From NCBI GenBank assembly GCA_002633005.1, contig NMRA01000054.1, forward strand, positions 990,084 through 1,054,083: a stretch of DNA of 64,000 nucleotides, given 5' to 3'. This stretch comes from Phoronis australis (Eukaryota > Phoronida > Phoronidae). The notes below the pieces were generated by a model. The model was not told the origin of the DNA. It was given only the letters and a program-made list of their open reading frames with translations, and made no database searches. The position numbers were made by a program, and so were the translations under genes. This document shows positions 47,888-59,118 of the stretch, piece after piece (position 1 is the first letter of the stretch; each line of letters opens with the position of its first letter).

Positions 47888-50800
47888 GCAGCAGGGGCAG
47901 GGGCAGCAGCAGCAGCAGCAGCATTTCACTAAAAGACCATGCCTAATCACAAATGACAACAGAGGATCTTTTGGACATTTAAGGGCAAGTGACATTGCAA
48001 TGAGAAGAGATGAAATTGTAGAAATAATTTTGTAATGGCACTTTCAGCAGAGTGATCTTGCTTTTACACCCATGCATGAATTTAAATTGCGTTCACGTGC
48101 ATCATTTGTATAGTTGCACTAAGTGTAAACTTACACTTACACAACCAAAAGTTTAAATGTAAGTGTAACCTCTATAATTACACACCCGAGTGTGTAGCTT
48201 CACATCATGGGTGTATTTGCATTTACATGGCCAAAATACATAGCGTACATAAATATGCTCTCAGGTGTAAACACCATCATGTAAACGGGGCTTAAATAAC
48301 TTAAAGCGGCCGTAAATCAACCTTCCATTACACAAAAAAAACTTTGATCAAGATCACTTGCTAGTACCCTTATAAAATTGGTCTCAAAATTTTCCTTAGT
48401 TTTCCATATGTGATTTCTGGGCTTGGATAGGACTGACAGTTCATTATTGCTTGAGACCAAGTACTATACGAGGTCTTGGCATGGTATTGTCATGGCCTTG
48501 ACGATAACAAACTGTCAGTTCTTTCCAAGACCAAAAATACTACTAATCTGAGTGAAGCATCAGTTGAGACCAATTTTAGAGCAGAAAGTGGATTGGTCTA
48601 CATCAAAGTTTCTTTGACGGAATACCGGTTCAGCGCGGATTCACAACTTAAAATACCAGCAAAGTACAAAATGCTCATTGGCAATTTCAGCCTGTCTACC
48701 AGATATACACCAGATATACTCAGGTGTTTTGTGCAATGGGCCCAACCATGAGGCCTGCGCACGTCTGATGCACCGCAAATGACATCAGACCACCTGCAGT
48801 GTTTTTTTAGATATACACAATAAGTTCCCCAAAAGTAGTGCTTTTTAGATTTACACAATAAGTTCCCCAAAAGTTTGCATGGTCAATACTGCATTACATA
48901 ATTCACTGTTTACTTCCTTTGGCCTATATTTCAATAAAAGTTAACAAGGCAACAATTGACCTATCACCAGCATTTTGAGTGATGGTTTAAGTGACCAATC
49001 AGAACGCCGCATTCTTGACACACCTTAGTTTCCAAGCTGCCATTTTACCCGTCAAACAACACGATGCTGGATAAAACTTTTTTGTCGACATTTCGCAAGG
49101 AGGCAGAGCTTGCGATAGGTCAATTGATGCAAGGACCACCAATATTTAAGCTTGCGGCAGAGGCAAAGCCAATCTAAACAGCCTAACAGATTTTTCACAG
49201 TTCAGAAAACATCTAATTGAAGAAGCAGACAGTGTGCACTACTCCATACATTTTCACTTACTTTTACTTTCAGAAGAAATATATTTAAAGCTCCAATTAG
49301 CCACGCACCGAGTGCTAATGCTAAGATTAAGACTGCAACAGTTGTGAGGGGTCAGTGATTTTTTAACTATAAATATTACAAGGCAGTCGTCAACAGCAAT
49401 TTCCCCTACTAAAGGCTCTATAGAGTTGAGCACAAAAAATATTTTCCCAATCCCCACTTACAAGCATGAAAATCAAGAAGGACCCAAAATTCATGAAATT
49501 ACGGTCAATTGTTGACAACATGTGCTACAGCAGTTCGTGCACAGCTCCCTGCCCCTTTGTTGAGCAGATGTATACAGGACACACAAGTTGGCATTGAAAA
49601 CTGAAGTTGCACAACCTACCACATGGCATCTTGGATATATACAATGTTCATTGTATAATCAACTTACCTTAAACAATGAACAATTCCATTGGTTTTTCTG
49701 TGAACCTGAGTATTTGTAATTGACGGTGTGAAAGGCGTCCGTGACTGAGAGACCGTTGTCGTACAAGATGATGATGATGTGCAAGTGCTCATGGCTGCCA
49801 CCTGTGTTACCGGAACAATTGATGGAACATGGACTGGTCGGAAAGTGGCAACAGATGACTGTAGCCGTGTCTTGACGACCTCCAGGGGGCAAGTCAGGAT
49901 TGCCCCTGCAGTGCCACCAACCCTGCAACAAAGAAACAGAGAACCTTGGCTAGACCAACTGCAAAGGATTTCGGCACCTTCTGTGATAAACCAGCAATTG
50001 GCGTTATCCATCCGTGACTCGTCGGATACTTCCGTGCTTGACCTTTAACAGACGCACTAGATCCGTTTACAATAGTTAGGGTGCGTTGGGCTTTTGGGAA
50101 GATTTTTGTGTTTTGATCGCGAATTTGTTGCGAACTCGCTGGAGCAGGACGTTGTAAATGCTATCAGGACTCACGAGAAAGAACAATTGTTCATGATTTG
50201 TTGAATCCATTTTTTGTGAATTTATTGAGATTTGTGTTTGATATGGATGGCTTATGTGAAGCACACATGGAATTCCTAGTCCCATGTGTCATAACTTGAA
50301 GTATTATTTATAGTGTACAGTGTTCACCCGAGGCTGCATTTTTGCATCGTTTGATGCAACCAAACTGTAAATGACACAAATTGACTCACTGAGTGCATCC
50401 TCTCGGACGCAACTTTTTGTTCAAATGTTGAGATAAACAAATCTAAAAACAAATGAAAATTATGTGGTTCTTTTCTTCGATTTCCATACCGTACCTTCCA
50501 TTCATAACAGCACCGCTAGATTGCTTCATTTTCCGAAGCCAAAGGCACAGCACCGTTGCAACGCAAGTTGGTCATCACAATTTAGGTCACATTATCTTGT
50601 TACAATTGGTGCGATAGTGGATAGCATAGGCGGATTTAGGGGGGAGGGCCCCCCTGGCTGCCGCAAAAAAATAAAACAGCAAGAGTGTAGGGAAATGTTG
50701 AGTTTATTAATTAACCCCGGTAATTAACATTATACGGCGGAAACAAGATTTAAATGTGTGCAGTGTGTTTGGGGGGGGGGGGCTCAGATCCAATTTCAAG

Positions 50801-52466
50801 TGTCAAATTCGGAACACGGCTTAATCGTAACGAAACTATGGCTAAGTATAGGCTCTCCCGCGATATCCCAGGCGACCGGCAGTGACGCTGCGCACTACGA
50901 CTCCGTTTCCGTCGTCTGAGTAGAAGCTGCTAGTAAGATGTGAATTTTAATCGAAGCCTTACTGAAACACTCAGAAACTCATAATTCTCTCTTTGTCAAA
51001 CCTAATAACTAATAATACCATTTCCAAAGCAATTGCGTCATTATTGCCAACACAAAAAAACGGATTTGGTCTTTTGGGCAATTGAAGACTATTTTAAATA
51101 CAACAAATTTGTAACAAACTGATTGCACAAAATATAAAAAGTATAATAAGCATTACAAAAAGAAGTAGGTTTCGCGCGCAAACGCTGTGGACCATAAACA
51201 AGTAGGTCTCTTACAATCAAATTGTGAGTGAAGTCGTGGTGGTACAGTGGTAAAGTATGTGCGCTTTATCTGCAAGGTCATGAGTTTGAGTCGGTGGTAA
51301 TTGCAGTTTTTCATGTTTGACACGTTCTCCATGTTTTTTTTTCTTTTTCTTTGCTTTTTTTTCTTGGATAATACTTCAGGAATCAAGGAAAAAAGGAAAA
51401 ATTTTCCTCCCCCCATTCGATGCGTCTAATCGTGCTTTGCACTTTGTAAATGTTTTCAGACAAAATGTTGCCCCCCCTTGTGATATCCTAGATCCGCCAC
51501 TGGGTAGACTCAATAACACAGTCACAAAAATGACATTGAAACAGACACATATTATGAAAAATGAAAGCTTGTCTCATACTTTGCAAGTGTTTTTAAAGAT
51601 TTCGGGATTAAGTTTCAAGGACCAAAAGAAGAGAGAGTTATAATTAGTCAACATCATTCGTCCTTATCGTTGTCCTGTGCGGTCCTGTGATTCGTCCGTG
51701 TGATGGTTTCGCGAATGGCACCACCATAAATACATCGCCAAGCCCAGAAATTTTGCCTGTCAAATCTGGACCTTGGTGGAAGCTGGTTGTTTAGGCTTTT
51801 AGCCATACAGATTGGCTGTCGTACATTGCAAGTACTCTACAAGAAGCATAACTCAGGGGTGGATCAAGGATTTTGAGTTAGGCCGTTAGGGGTGGCCAGG
51901 CCAGGCCAGGGCAGAGTATTAGCCAGTATTTTGCCTGACGGACATTCGCTCAACCGTACTACCAAATGGAACATTAGACTTTTAAGGCCACACCCCCCCC
52001 CCCCCCCTAAATCCACCACTGCAACTAATGATCCTGTGCAGTAATACAACAGTAGTCAGTAGTATTGCGGATGATCAGGACAGAAGCTACTTGTACAACT
52101 ACAACTACAAGTAGGAGTAGGAGTAGTAGGACGCCTGTGAATCATGCAACCCCGTACATATTCCCAACGTCAGCAGAAAAACCAGGTGATGTAATATCAA
52201 CCACGCTTCCTTAACATGCAATACCCAGACACAAAAAAGTGTAGCGCCTAGTTTTCTAACAAAATTTTATAAATGAAAAGTGGCTTTTAAGTTTGCCTGA
52301 TGAAGATTCACACAACATCAACATCAAGCTTCCCGTGCTAAAGTTTGCGACTTTTACGACAGAGCGCCGTCTTTCGTAATCGTAGTTTCGTAAATAATAC
52401 CTGCACTTTTTCAGGTTTAACTTACCCTCCAGCAGCTAGATGGATAAGGTCTTGGTGATCAGACAT
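36735..52466 (-). CDS. SLC25A36: Mitochondrial pyrimidine nucleotide carrier (SLC25A33/SLC25A36), 7 exons
   Basis: Coding exons on the minus strand: 52466-52426, 49922-49668, 46291-46214, 41779-41673, 40909-40843, 39351-39086, 36949-36735 (stop TAG). Phases join to 342 residues; human SLC25A36 has 311. The three carrier repeats are visible: [12 protein letters not shown] (P26, E28, K31), [13 protein letters not shown] (P170, K175) and [13 protein letters not shown] (P270, E272). Other family blocks are [53 protein letters not shown] and [20 protein letters not shown]. The second repeat has IW in place of the acidic residue, as in SLC25A33/36. It would import or exchange pyrimidine nucleotides across the inner mitochondrial membrane. 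The exon 2 loop (about residues 38-95) is Ser/Thr/Pro-rich and longer than in vertebrates. Vertebrate A33 and A36 are duplicates, so the symbol stands for the pair. Confidence 0.96.
37022..37172. repeat. 16-18-bp tandem repeat, about 9 copies
   Basis: The unit CGACACTGTTACCTAG recurs about nine times, two copies having an extra AC. It lies in the last intron of the carrier gene, about 75 bases from exon 7 on its 5' side. Confidence 0.9.
41780..42043. repeat. 132-bp tandem duplication carrying the exon 4 splice acceptor
   Basis: Bases from 41780 repeat from 41912 with a constant offset of 132. I saw a single difference in the shared part (GACCTG against GACATG). The duplicated block includes the acceptor of SLC25A36 exon 4, TTTTTATTTTTAG on the minus strand, so a second identical acceptor lies at 41913-41912. 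Confidence 0.9.
42090..42500 (+). repeat. Dispersed repeat family C, copy 2
   Basis: It is related to 10340-10800 and 60660-60960. Shared words include TATGAAACTTTC, GTACTGTTCTCC or close variants, CTGTTAGGATT, GAGATTTCATCTTG and GGTCACCTGACC. It lies in SLC25A36 intron 3. Confidence 0.45.
43965..44070. repeat. Hairpin element, 30-bp core arms
   Basis: Core arms at 43984-44013 and 44019-44048 pair with one mismatch, sharing GGCAAAACCTCTTGGAA or its complement, with a short T-rich loop. Outer AATCCTACA / TGTAGGATT also pairs. This is probably a small palindromic transposon remnant. Confidence 0.7.
47817..47922. repeat. CAG/CAA trinucleotide repeat
   Basis: About 35 triplets, mostly CAG on the plus strand with CAA and GGG interruptions. 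It lies in SLC25A36 intron 2, so the transcript carries CTG (CUG) triplets. It produces an artificial poly-Leu open frame on the minus strand. Confidence 0.95.
50625..51502. mobile_element. hAT-like non-autonomous element, about 880 bp
   Basis: The left end carries GGCGGATTTAGGGGGGAGGG and the right end's reverse complement is CAGTGGCGGATCTAGG. A CAGTGGCGGATCTAGG-type terminus is common in hAT elements. The left terminus is mutated (CATAGGCGG) and no clean target duplication was found. A tRNA-like segment lies inside at 51231-51303. Confidence 0.5.
51231..51303 (+). repeat. tRNA-derived segment with Pol III boxes (SINE-like)
   Basis: A-box-like TGGTACAGTGG is followed about 40 bases later by a B-box-like GAGTTTGAGTC, with tRNA-like spacing. 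A true tRNA fold is poor, so this is likely a SINE head or tRNA pseudogene. It is nested in the hAT-like element 50625-51502. Confidence 0.5.
51854..52021. mobile_element. Short hAT-like element with poly-C tract
   Basis: The left end CAGGGGTGGATCAAGG and the right end's reverse complement CAGTGGTGGATTTAGGGGGG are related to the element at 50625-51502. A run of about 16 C lies just inside the right end. It is in SLC25A36 intron 1. Confidence 0.5.
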
Positions 52467-53171
52467 AATAAATACGTTGTAAGATACATTAATTAATCGT
52501 AGTGCGGTATTTCACGTCCTCACTGTCCGCGATCTCTTGAATAACTAAATAGGTCAATCTTTGTATTCCCAGTCATTCTGTCATCGTGGTCATGGCCTCA
52601 GCGCGTGGAATTGCTGTGCGTGAACTTCGAATGTTGCTTAATCTCGAGATCATGCATTCGTGAGATTGGAATACGTTCGTTAGATTGTTAGGTCACATAT
52701 TTCTCCGATTCTTTGACACAAGTTAAGGTAAAGGAGAAATGGATGACCGAGAAGGCAATAATTACAAAAGATCTCTGGACCGTACAAAAGTTTCACCTGA
52801 TTGCCCTTTCTAATGAATATTCCAATTCAAACTCACTCATACGCGATCTTGAGATTAAGCAAGATTCCAAGTTCACGCACATCAAAATAATACAAATGAC
52901 CTATTTGTGAATACCACCAGAGGGCGCGGAGATTGCTTCCCATACTGAAACGGTGGATTGCGACGCCATGAGTTAGCTGTAGGCCTATCGGTAAATAACA
53001 TCAAGCATGGTATGGAGTAGTCGGCAAACCAACCCTTATAAATACAGTCGAGCGTTGGCTAGGTCTGGAGTGAGTATACCCTGGAGTTTCTAGTGGTGTA
53101 TTCATTCCTACTTGGTTTACTATTCTGGTCCAATGTCAATCTCATAGCCACGACTTTTTGAGTTTTGTTTA
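52467..53171. other. Upstream region of the carrier gene
   Basis: This should hold the promoter and 5' UTR of SLC25A36 on the minus strand. I see no certain promoter motif and no other supported gene. A short frame at 52713-52910 is unrecognised. Confidence 0.35.
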
Positions 53172-53178
53172 TGTTGTT

Positions 53179-53819
53179 GGTTTCTGCACAGGACGCCTGT
53201 GGGTTTCTGAATCCTTCCTATATATAGGAGCAACACCGTCTCTACTGAGCCAGCTAGAGACGGTGGTTAATGTCTATTCAGTGCCATGAAATAGAGTGTC
53301 ACCTGTGGGCCATTTTCTTCTATCGACAATTCTTCAATCAATTGTTCTAAACAAGGTTGCATACAATTCACAACAAATTACCTGAGTTAGTTTCACTTCA
53401 TTACAAGTTTTTAACATTAGATTACCAGCAAACCGACTTTGAGAACTAGAGCAAATTTTGGTTCGGCAAAATTGTTATCACTTCCTGTTAGATGATGCAA
53501 AAATTAAGGAAGTAACGCAATTATGTGTGTCATGAGCGTGTCATTTTCAAATCGACAACAAAATTATCTTTGTTATGAAAGCCAGAGGGTAACGCAAGAA
53601 AATGACATTCATTAGATTGTTCCTAGCGAGGTCAGTGTCGATTGACTCCCAAATTTTGTGTGCACTCCTTCTGGTTGTTAGCTCTACATGTTGTTTCTAG
53701 CGGTGTTTTCACATTAATTAGTCTTCATGTAACTAGCAGAATACGGTAAAATCTCACCAATATAGGACACAATATGACTGACTGGTGAAATTTTGTTTTG
53801 TCTTTTTTTCATAAATGAT
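53179..53819. repeat. Direct duplication, copy 1 (ends at N)
   Basis: Bases here match 54240-54880 at a constant offset of 1061 with no indel from 53181. I noticed only three substitutions. The copy stops exactly at the single N at 53820. It includes a hairpin (ACCGTCTC / GAGACGGT) and the left part of the TACGGTAAAATCTCACC element. Confidence 0.9.
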
Positions 53820-53820
53820 N
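53820..53820. other. Ambiguous base N (assembly join)
   Basis: This is the only N in the window. It lies exactly at the end of a duplicated segment, so it may mark a gap or a join between contigs. Confidence 0.9.
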
Positions 53821-54239
53821 GTCACGGGAACAGGCGACTTTTTCAACTTTTAAGTGCAGGAAAGTGAAAACTACTTACATAATCGTGTTCGCAAGGCTCC
53901 CTTTTGTTCTTTCACGAAGTTTCACGTAAAAATTCACGAGTTTAGTCTTCTCCTGGGTTAAAAACCAAATAGCACTCATTTTTACCGGCATCCATTTTGG
54001 TCTGAAAAATCGGTCACGTCCCTGCAAAAAACTCGTACAAAGTATTATTAAACGAATTTTGCGACAAAAAAAGATTATCAGATAAGTAAAACAATATAAT
54101 TTTTCATAGTTTGCAATAATTTTTATTCACATTTATTACGTTTTTGAGTTATTTTTGCCGATTGTAGTGAGCGAATTTAACACGGTGACAGATACGCGAA
54201 GCGATTCGCTGAAGAATGCTGTCCTCGCTAGTTTATGTT

Positions 54240-54880
54240 GGTTTCTGCACAGGACGCCTGTGGGTTTCTGAATCCTTCCTATATATAGGAGCAACACCGT
54301 CTCTACTGAGCCAGCTAGAGACGGTGGTTAATGTCTATTCAGTGCCATGAAAGAGAGTGTCACCTGTGGGCCATTTTCTTCTATCGACAATTCTTCAATC
54401 AATTGTTCTAAACAAGGTTGCATACAATTCACAACAAATTACCTGAGTTAGTTTCACTTCATTACAAGTTTTTAACATTAGATTACCAGCAAACAGACTT
54501 TGAGAACTAGAGCAAATTTTGGTTCGGCAAAATTGTTATCACTTCCTGTTAGATGATGCAAAAATTAAGGAAGTAACGCAATTATGTGTGTCATGAGCGT
54601 GTCATTTTCAAATCGACAACAAAATTATCTTTGTTATGAAAGCCAGAGAGTAACGCAAGAAAATGACATTCATTAGATTGTTCCTAGCGAGGTCAGTGTC
54701 GATTGACTCCCAAATTTTGTGTGCACTCCTTCTGGTTGTTAGCTCTACATGTTGTTTCTAGCGGTGTTTTCACATTAATTAGTCTTCATGTAACTAGCAG
54801 AATACGGTAAAATCTCACCAATATAGGACACAATATGACTGACTGGTGAAATTTTGTTTTGTCTTTTTTTCATAAATGAT
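54240..54880. repeat. Direct duplication, copy 2
   Basis: This is the partner of 53179-53819. It continues without a break into the rest of the miniature element (54803-55046), so it appears to be the intact version. Confidence 0.9.
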
Positions 54881-55046
54881 ACGCAGTACCACAATGATGC
54901 TTTGCCGTATCTAAGTTCTGTGCTACAGCTACCAACAGAAAATATTTTGAAAAATTATGGGCATCATTGTTAGAAGCTCTTAAAATAAAAAAGGACAATG
55001 GATTTTGGCAATTATTTTTGCCAGAAATTTGTGAGATCTTATTGTA
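54803..55046. mobile_element. Miniature TA-flanked element (TACGGTAAAATCTCACC family), copy 2
   Basis: It starts TACGGTAAAATCTCACCAAT and ends GTGAGATCTTATTGTA. It shares internal order with 4544-4790, for example CTACC.xxxxGAxAATATTTTGAAAA and GGGCAT. The copy at 53742-53819 is truncated at the N. Confidence 0.65.
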
Positions 55047-55539
55047 CATGAACTGAATAACATGGGTAGTTAGGTTTGTGCATGTGGCTTTTGTGTACAC
55101 GAGAATTCTTCTCTATGTATTTAGTTAAGCACTTTTGAGTTTTCCTTCACCGAACTTGGTAGCCTAACGAAGTCCACTTTTTTGTCACTGTTAACTTGGT
55201 CAACGATAAGCTTGTCAAACATGACAGGTGATACCATCCAGTATTTTACCAATCAAAGTGCTCACCTCTTTTTCTGACCTGAATGTTTCTTTTAATTCAA
55301 AATATGGTCATTTGGTGTGATTTGACAAGTTTTTGTGGTAATGCTCCAGGTATGCTTCTAAAATTCTTCTCCAAGTAAAGTTATGGTTGTTTAGCATTCT
55401 TTTTTGATTTCCTTTTCATGAAATTATTAAGTTAGTTTTATTTAAGAAGCCTGATTGCCTTCTCCTTCGTGGTGGCTTGGGCGATGTATTGTGTGTATCA
55501 ACATCAGAGTCTTCTGATTTCATCATGCAGTTCTCTAAT

Positions 55540-55960
55540 CTATACGCAGTTTAAGGTACGCCACTTTGGGCCACAATGTCAGAGTCCAATTTCAGCTGTT
55601 CATATCAAACACAAATCTGCACTAATAACTTCACACTTGAGCGCGAAAAGGAAGACCAGTAAGTGAGTAACGAGTTAGCAAAATTTTGCCATTGCCTGTT
55701 TGAGCTGTCCGAGATTCATCCGGTAACTCTGGAAAGTATGCGATGGCCACTTTTGAGTTTGGTACGAATTTGTTTGAGCTGGATGTACTTGAAAGAGGCT
55801 TGTTTCTGGAAATTTGAGCTGATTTGTGTTTGATATGGATTGCTAAAATTGAGTACTTCCGAAATTCTGGGCCAAAGTGTAATACCTTTGTGTATGTATG
55901 ATGCATTGGTGATGAGAGAAGACTTAGTACACTTGTGCTCCAAAACACTGACAGTGGATA
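55540..55960. repeat. Inverted repeat pair, related to 50216-50300
   Basis: Sequence at 55550-55680 (with CATATCAAACACAAATC) is loosely inverted at 55810-55950 (with ATTTGTGTTTGATATGGAT). The word TTTGTGTTTGATATGGAT also occurs near 50226-50245. This suggests a dispersed family with inverted copies. It was not resolved further. Confidence 0.45.
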
Positions 55961-56841
55961 CCGGCTGAATTGCTCTTGCTGAAAGTTAGGCCATGATCTT
56001 AAACTGTCGAAATAAGGCTTTTCTGAGAATCAGTTAAAAAGTAGCATAGCTAATGCCGTGTTCAAATATGAAATCATGGCCTTGATATGTTTTTACTGTA
56101 ATGAGACTTAAAGACATCAACTTTAAGTGCAGAGCGTGTTGAGTCAGTTCACTCGCACATTACTAGACCTACGGAACAACCCGGGCTTGTGCATGTTTTT
56201 CTCAAGTTTATGTTGGATCACTGTATTTCCTATTTTGATGAGCTGCAAATTAATAAGATGCATATAATGGTGCCGTCCCGGATTAAACAGCGACACTCGA
56301 ATCTCTGTATTTACCCACAATGCCGTAAACATCCGTCAGACACATTTGCTACCTCGTTTTTGTGCTATTGGAGTTTCACATGTTGTTGTCTGATTCTTTA
56401 CAAATTTTTCTTGGTTGCATTATTCTATTTGTATTTCCAATGCCAATAAAATATTACTGCTGTGCTTTGGGCTGGAACTCCGACATGAGAAAATTGGATA
56501 AACTCGACAAATACCCATGGATGTGTGATGTGAAATTCTTCACCTTCACACAAAAATGTGCCTGATTTCCAAAACGAGGTTACGCGCTTTCTTGTCTCTG
56601 GTACAAAGGAGAGTTCTACCCCGGTGTAATCCGGGTCGGCCATATTGCCATGCATACTTGTAATGGCGTAAAAAACTCCACTTTTTTGATGCGTTGTCAA
56701 ATGAGTGCCACTTTGTTTGAAGAGTATGTGATAAGAATAACCCCTATTGATATCAGTTTCTCAGAAATACTATCCCTGGCCCTGTACTTAGGATTACTGT
56801 TTATTAACATTATCAGTTACAGATATGTCTTTTCTTTTTAG

Positions 56842-59118
56842 GTGACTTCTTGCATTACGGTCGATATGAAAACTGTTCAATGGACGATTGTCGGAATCCT
56901 AGGTGTCGCTTCAATTCTTTTTTGTGAGTAATTTGTCATTAGTAGTTTCACATGATACTGTGTCAATTTGATACGTGGACTCGCCTTAGTTCATAATTTA
57001 CTCTCTGTACGAGATGTTCATTTGACTGACTGTAGTGTTCTTGAGTGCCATTATGTATGTAGGATATGCATTTAGGCCCTCACTCCGAATTGCTTTGCCC
57101 CAGTCAATCAAGTGTCCATGCTACAAACCCTACACCTTGCAACATTATTCGATGCACAAAGATTAAATTGGACTCCCCTATTTTTGTAACTAAGTCAGCT
57201 TGCAGATGGTTATTACTATCCACCTTATATTATGAGGGTTTGTGTCCACGATACAATATGGGGCAGCCTAGGGTGGGGGTAATTTTAAGTTGTTGCTCAT
57301 TTGTCAAGTTGCACGAGTGCAAATATCACTCAGTCAGTGCGTGACATTTAGCTTGATGTCAAGTCGCATTTGACGACCTGGCGAAAATCCCAGGTTCTTT
57401 ATTGTGCCTGCATGAAATCTGGTGAACATGTTCGGCATTTATAGATTGGCTGCTTCAACCGACTATAAACCCACAATCTTCCATCGCCAAAAATTTTGAT
57501 TCAAATTGGTCTCAAATTCAGTGCTGTAGTGGGGTGTAGGCGCACGTAGGCGCAGCCAACCACTTTTGGCATTTGATCGTAGCGCCTACGCACCGTACGT
57601 TACGTTCAGAGCTCAAGGTGATACCATGGGCTTTGGGCGCTTACTTACCTCCAATTTTACCACTACAGCACTGCTCAAATTGTTCCGGCAATTTTAATGC
57701 TTTAGATGAAGCTATACAATTTGGCTCGTGATGATGTGTCATTGTCTGCACTGAGCATGATCTTGAGTAATAACGAAATGTTAGGTCTTTGCAAACCCAG
57801 AATCACCTCTTTAGTTGCAACTGACATGGTGACAACTGTCTTTGCTGTAAAAACGGCGTTATATTAGTAAGGAGAGACCAATTTGCAAAATGGTCTAAAT
57901 CAAAAGTTTGTCAATTGGACAGAACATAGGTTTATAGCTGCTTTAAAGTTAACTGTAAACAGTTTGTACTTCTTTGTGACTGGGATTGGGACCTTTCAAG
58001 GCCATAAAATATTGCTACACCAGTTAATTTATTACTTGCAGGTCACAGGTTCACAGTTTGCAACACTTTCAATGGTACCTCATAGCAAGAGTAGCTGTGA
58101 ACTTGTTTTGCCTGTAACCACACTCTCTCTTGCTTAAAGACACTCTTTCGTTTTATTTCCACCAGTTTTGATCAAGTAAAGAGTTTCATCAATCAAAGTA
58201 GGTTACTACGGTAAAAATTCAGCAATTTAGGACAGCGAAAAAATAATTATTTTGAACATGTTCGAAATTTTAGAAATAGGCAATATTGGCCGTCCAAAAC
58301 TCGAGAAATATGAGAAAGACGGCAAAATCGACGGTGTCCGAAATCTTAGAATTTATGCGGTGCCGACAATATTTCGATTTGTGGTTTTAGACTGTTTGAA
58401 CAGCCGCGCATATTTATGATCGTTATTGCTGACAAGAAATTCACACGATGTCCTCAAAAACATAAACAGGTGTTACTGACTCTGAACACAATCGACTTAC
58501 CAAACTTTGGGATAGGAAATATATATTTTTGTTGTAACACGCCTTGACTGATTATTCGCAATATCCATTGGTGCTCACAGATGACGTGACTGCAGTATAT
58601 GTAACCCTGGTTTGTTTCTGGAGCAGCACGTGCGACATACTTATGAGTCACCTGTCACTCAAACGGACCTTAGCGAAACAGCGTTCCCGCCAACAAGATA
58701 CGTGTAAATAAGGTCCCCGGTCTTAGCTCCATTACCTATCTGGACGAGTTATAGAACTGTTGCTTTATGCAACTGGGGTATATTCAATCAATAAAAGGTT
58801 GGAATTGTTATTCCAAAACATAGCAGTAGGCCATATCACAATTTAACGGAGGTAGAGTCTACGTAGTTCTAACCACAAATCACCACCACACGCAAGGGAT
58901 TGTTCAAGTAGCTGGCTACAAGGGCGTTAGCTTCATCGACGCTAATTATGCTTTAATGTGAAAGCGGTTTGTCCCGATAGTCTCGGCCCTTGCATTCCCA
59001 GTACTGCTGTTGTAATTTTATCTGTCCTATGTTCACTCAGGCCCGATAGCAGTGCCATCCGCTAATTTATTTTTTATGTTCATATGCAGATTTAGATGGA
59101 TCTCCGCTACGGGCCCAG
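56842..59118 (+). CDS. Possible 5' exons of a signal-anchor or secreted protein (tentative)
   Basis: An acceptor (tttttag) at 56835-56841 opens an exon with ATG at 56866 and 19 codons (MKTVQWTIVGILGVASILF) to a good donor gtgagt at 56924. The next candidate exon starts at 59090 after tatgcag, restoring the frame as YLDGSPLRAQ to a donor at 59119 (CAG/gtttca). The frame could instead read on through VSFYKSHVMGKPPMKGT to a TAA near 59240. A short N-terminus followed by a hydrophobic run fits a signal peptide or a type II membrane anchor such as a Golgi enzyme. I do not recognise the family. The second exon falls inside the inverted-repeat element 58207-60056, which weakens the model. Later exons would be outside the window or missed. 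Confidence 0.3.
57519..57673. mobile_element. hAT-like miniature element with perfect 8-bp target duplication
   Basis: A 155-bp element with perfect 14-bp termini: CAGTGCTGTAGTGG at the left and CCACTACAGCACTG at the right. It is flanked by CTCAAATT at 57511-57518 and again at 57674-57681. Eight-base duplications and CAGxG termini are hAT features. The interior holds further inverted GTAGGCGC / GCGCCTAC words. A diverged copy is at 10902-11051. Confidence 0.9.

Noticed and set aside
47601-47924. Minus-strand poly-Leu frame
   Set aside because: It is a product of the CAG/CTG triplet repeat inside an intron of the carrier gene.
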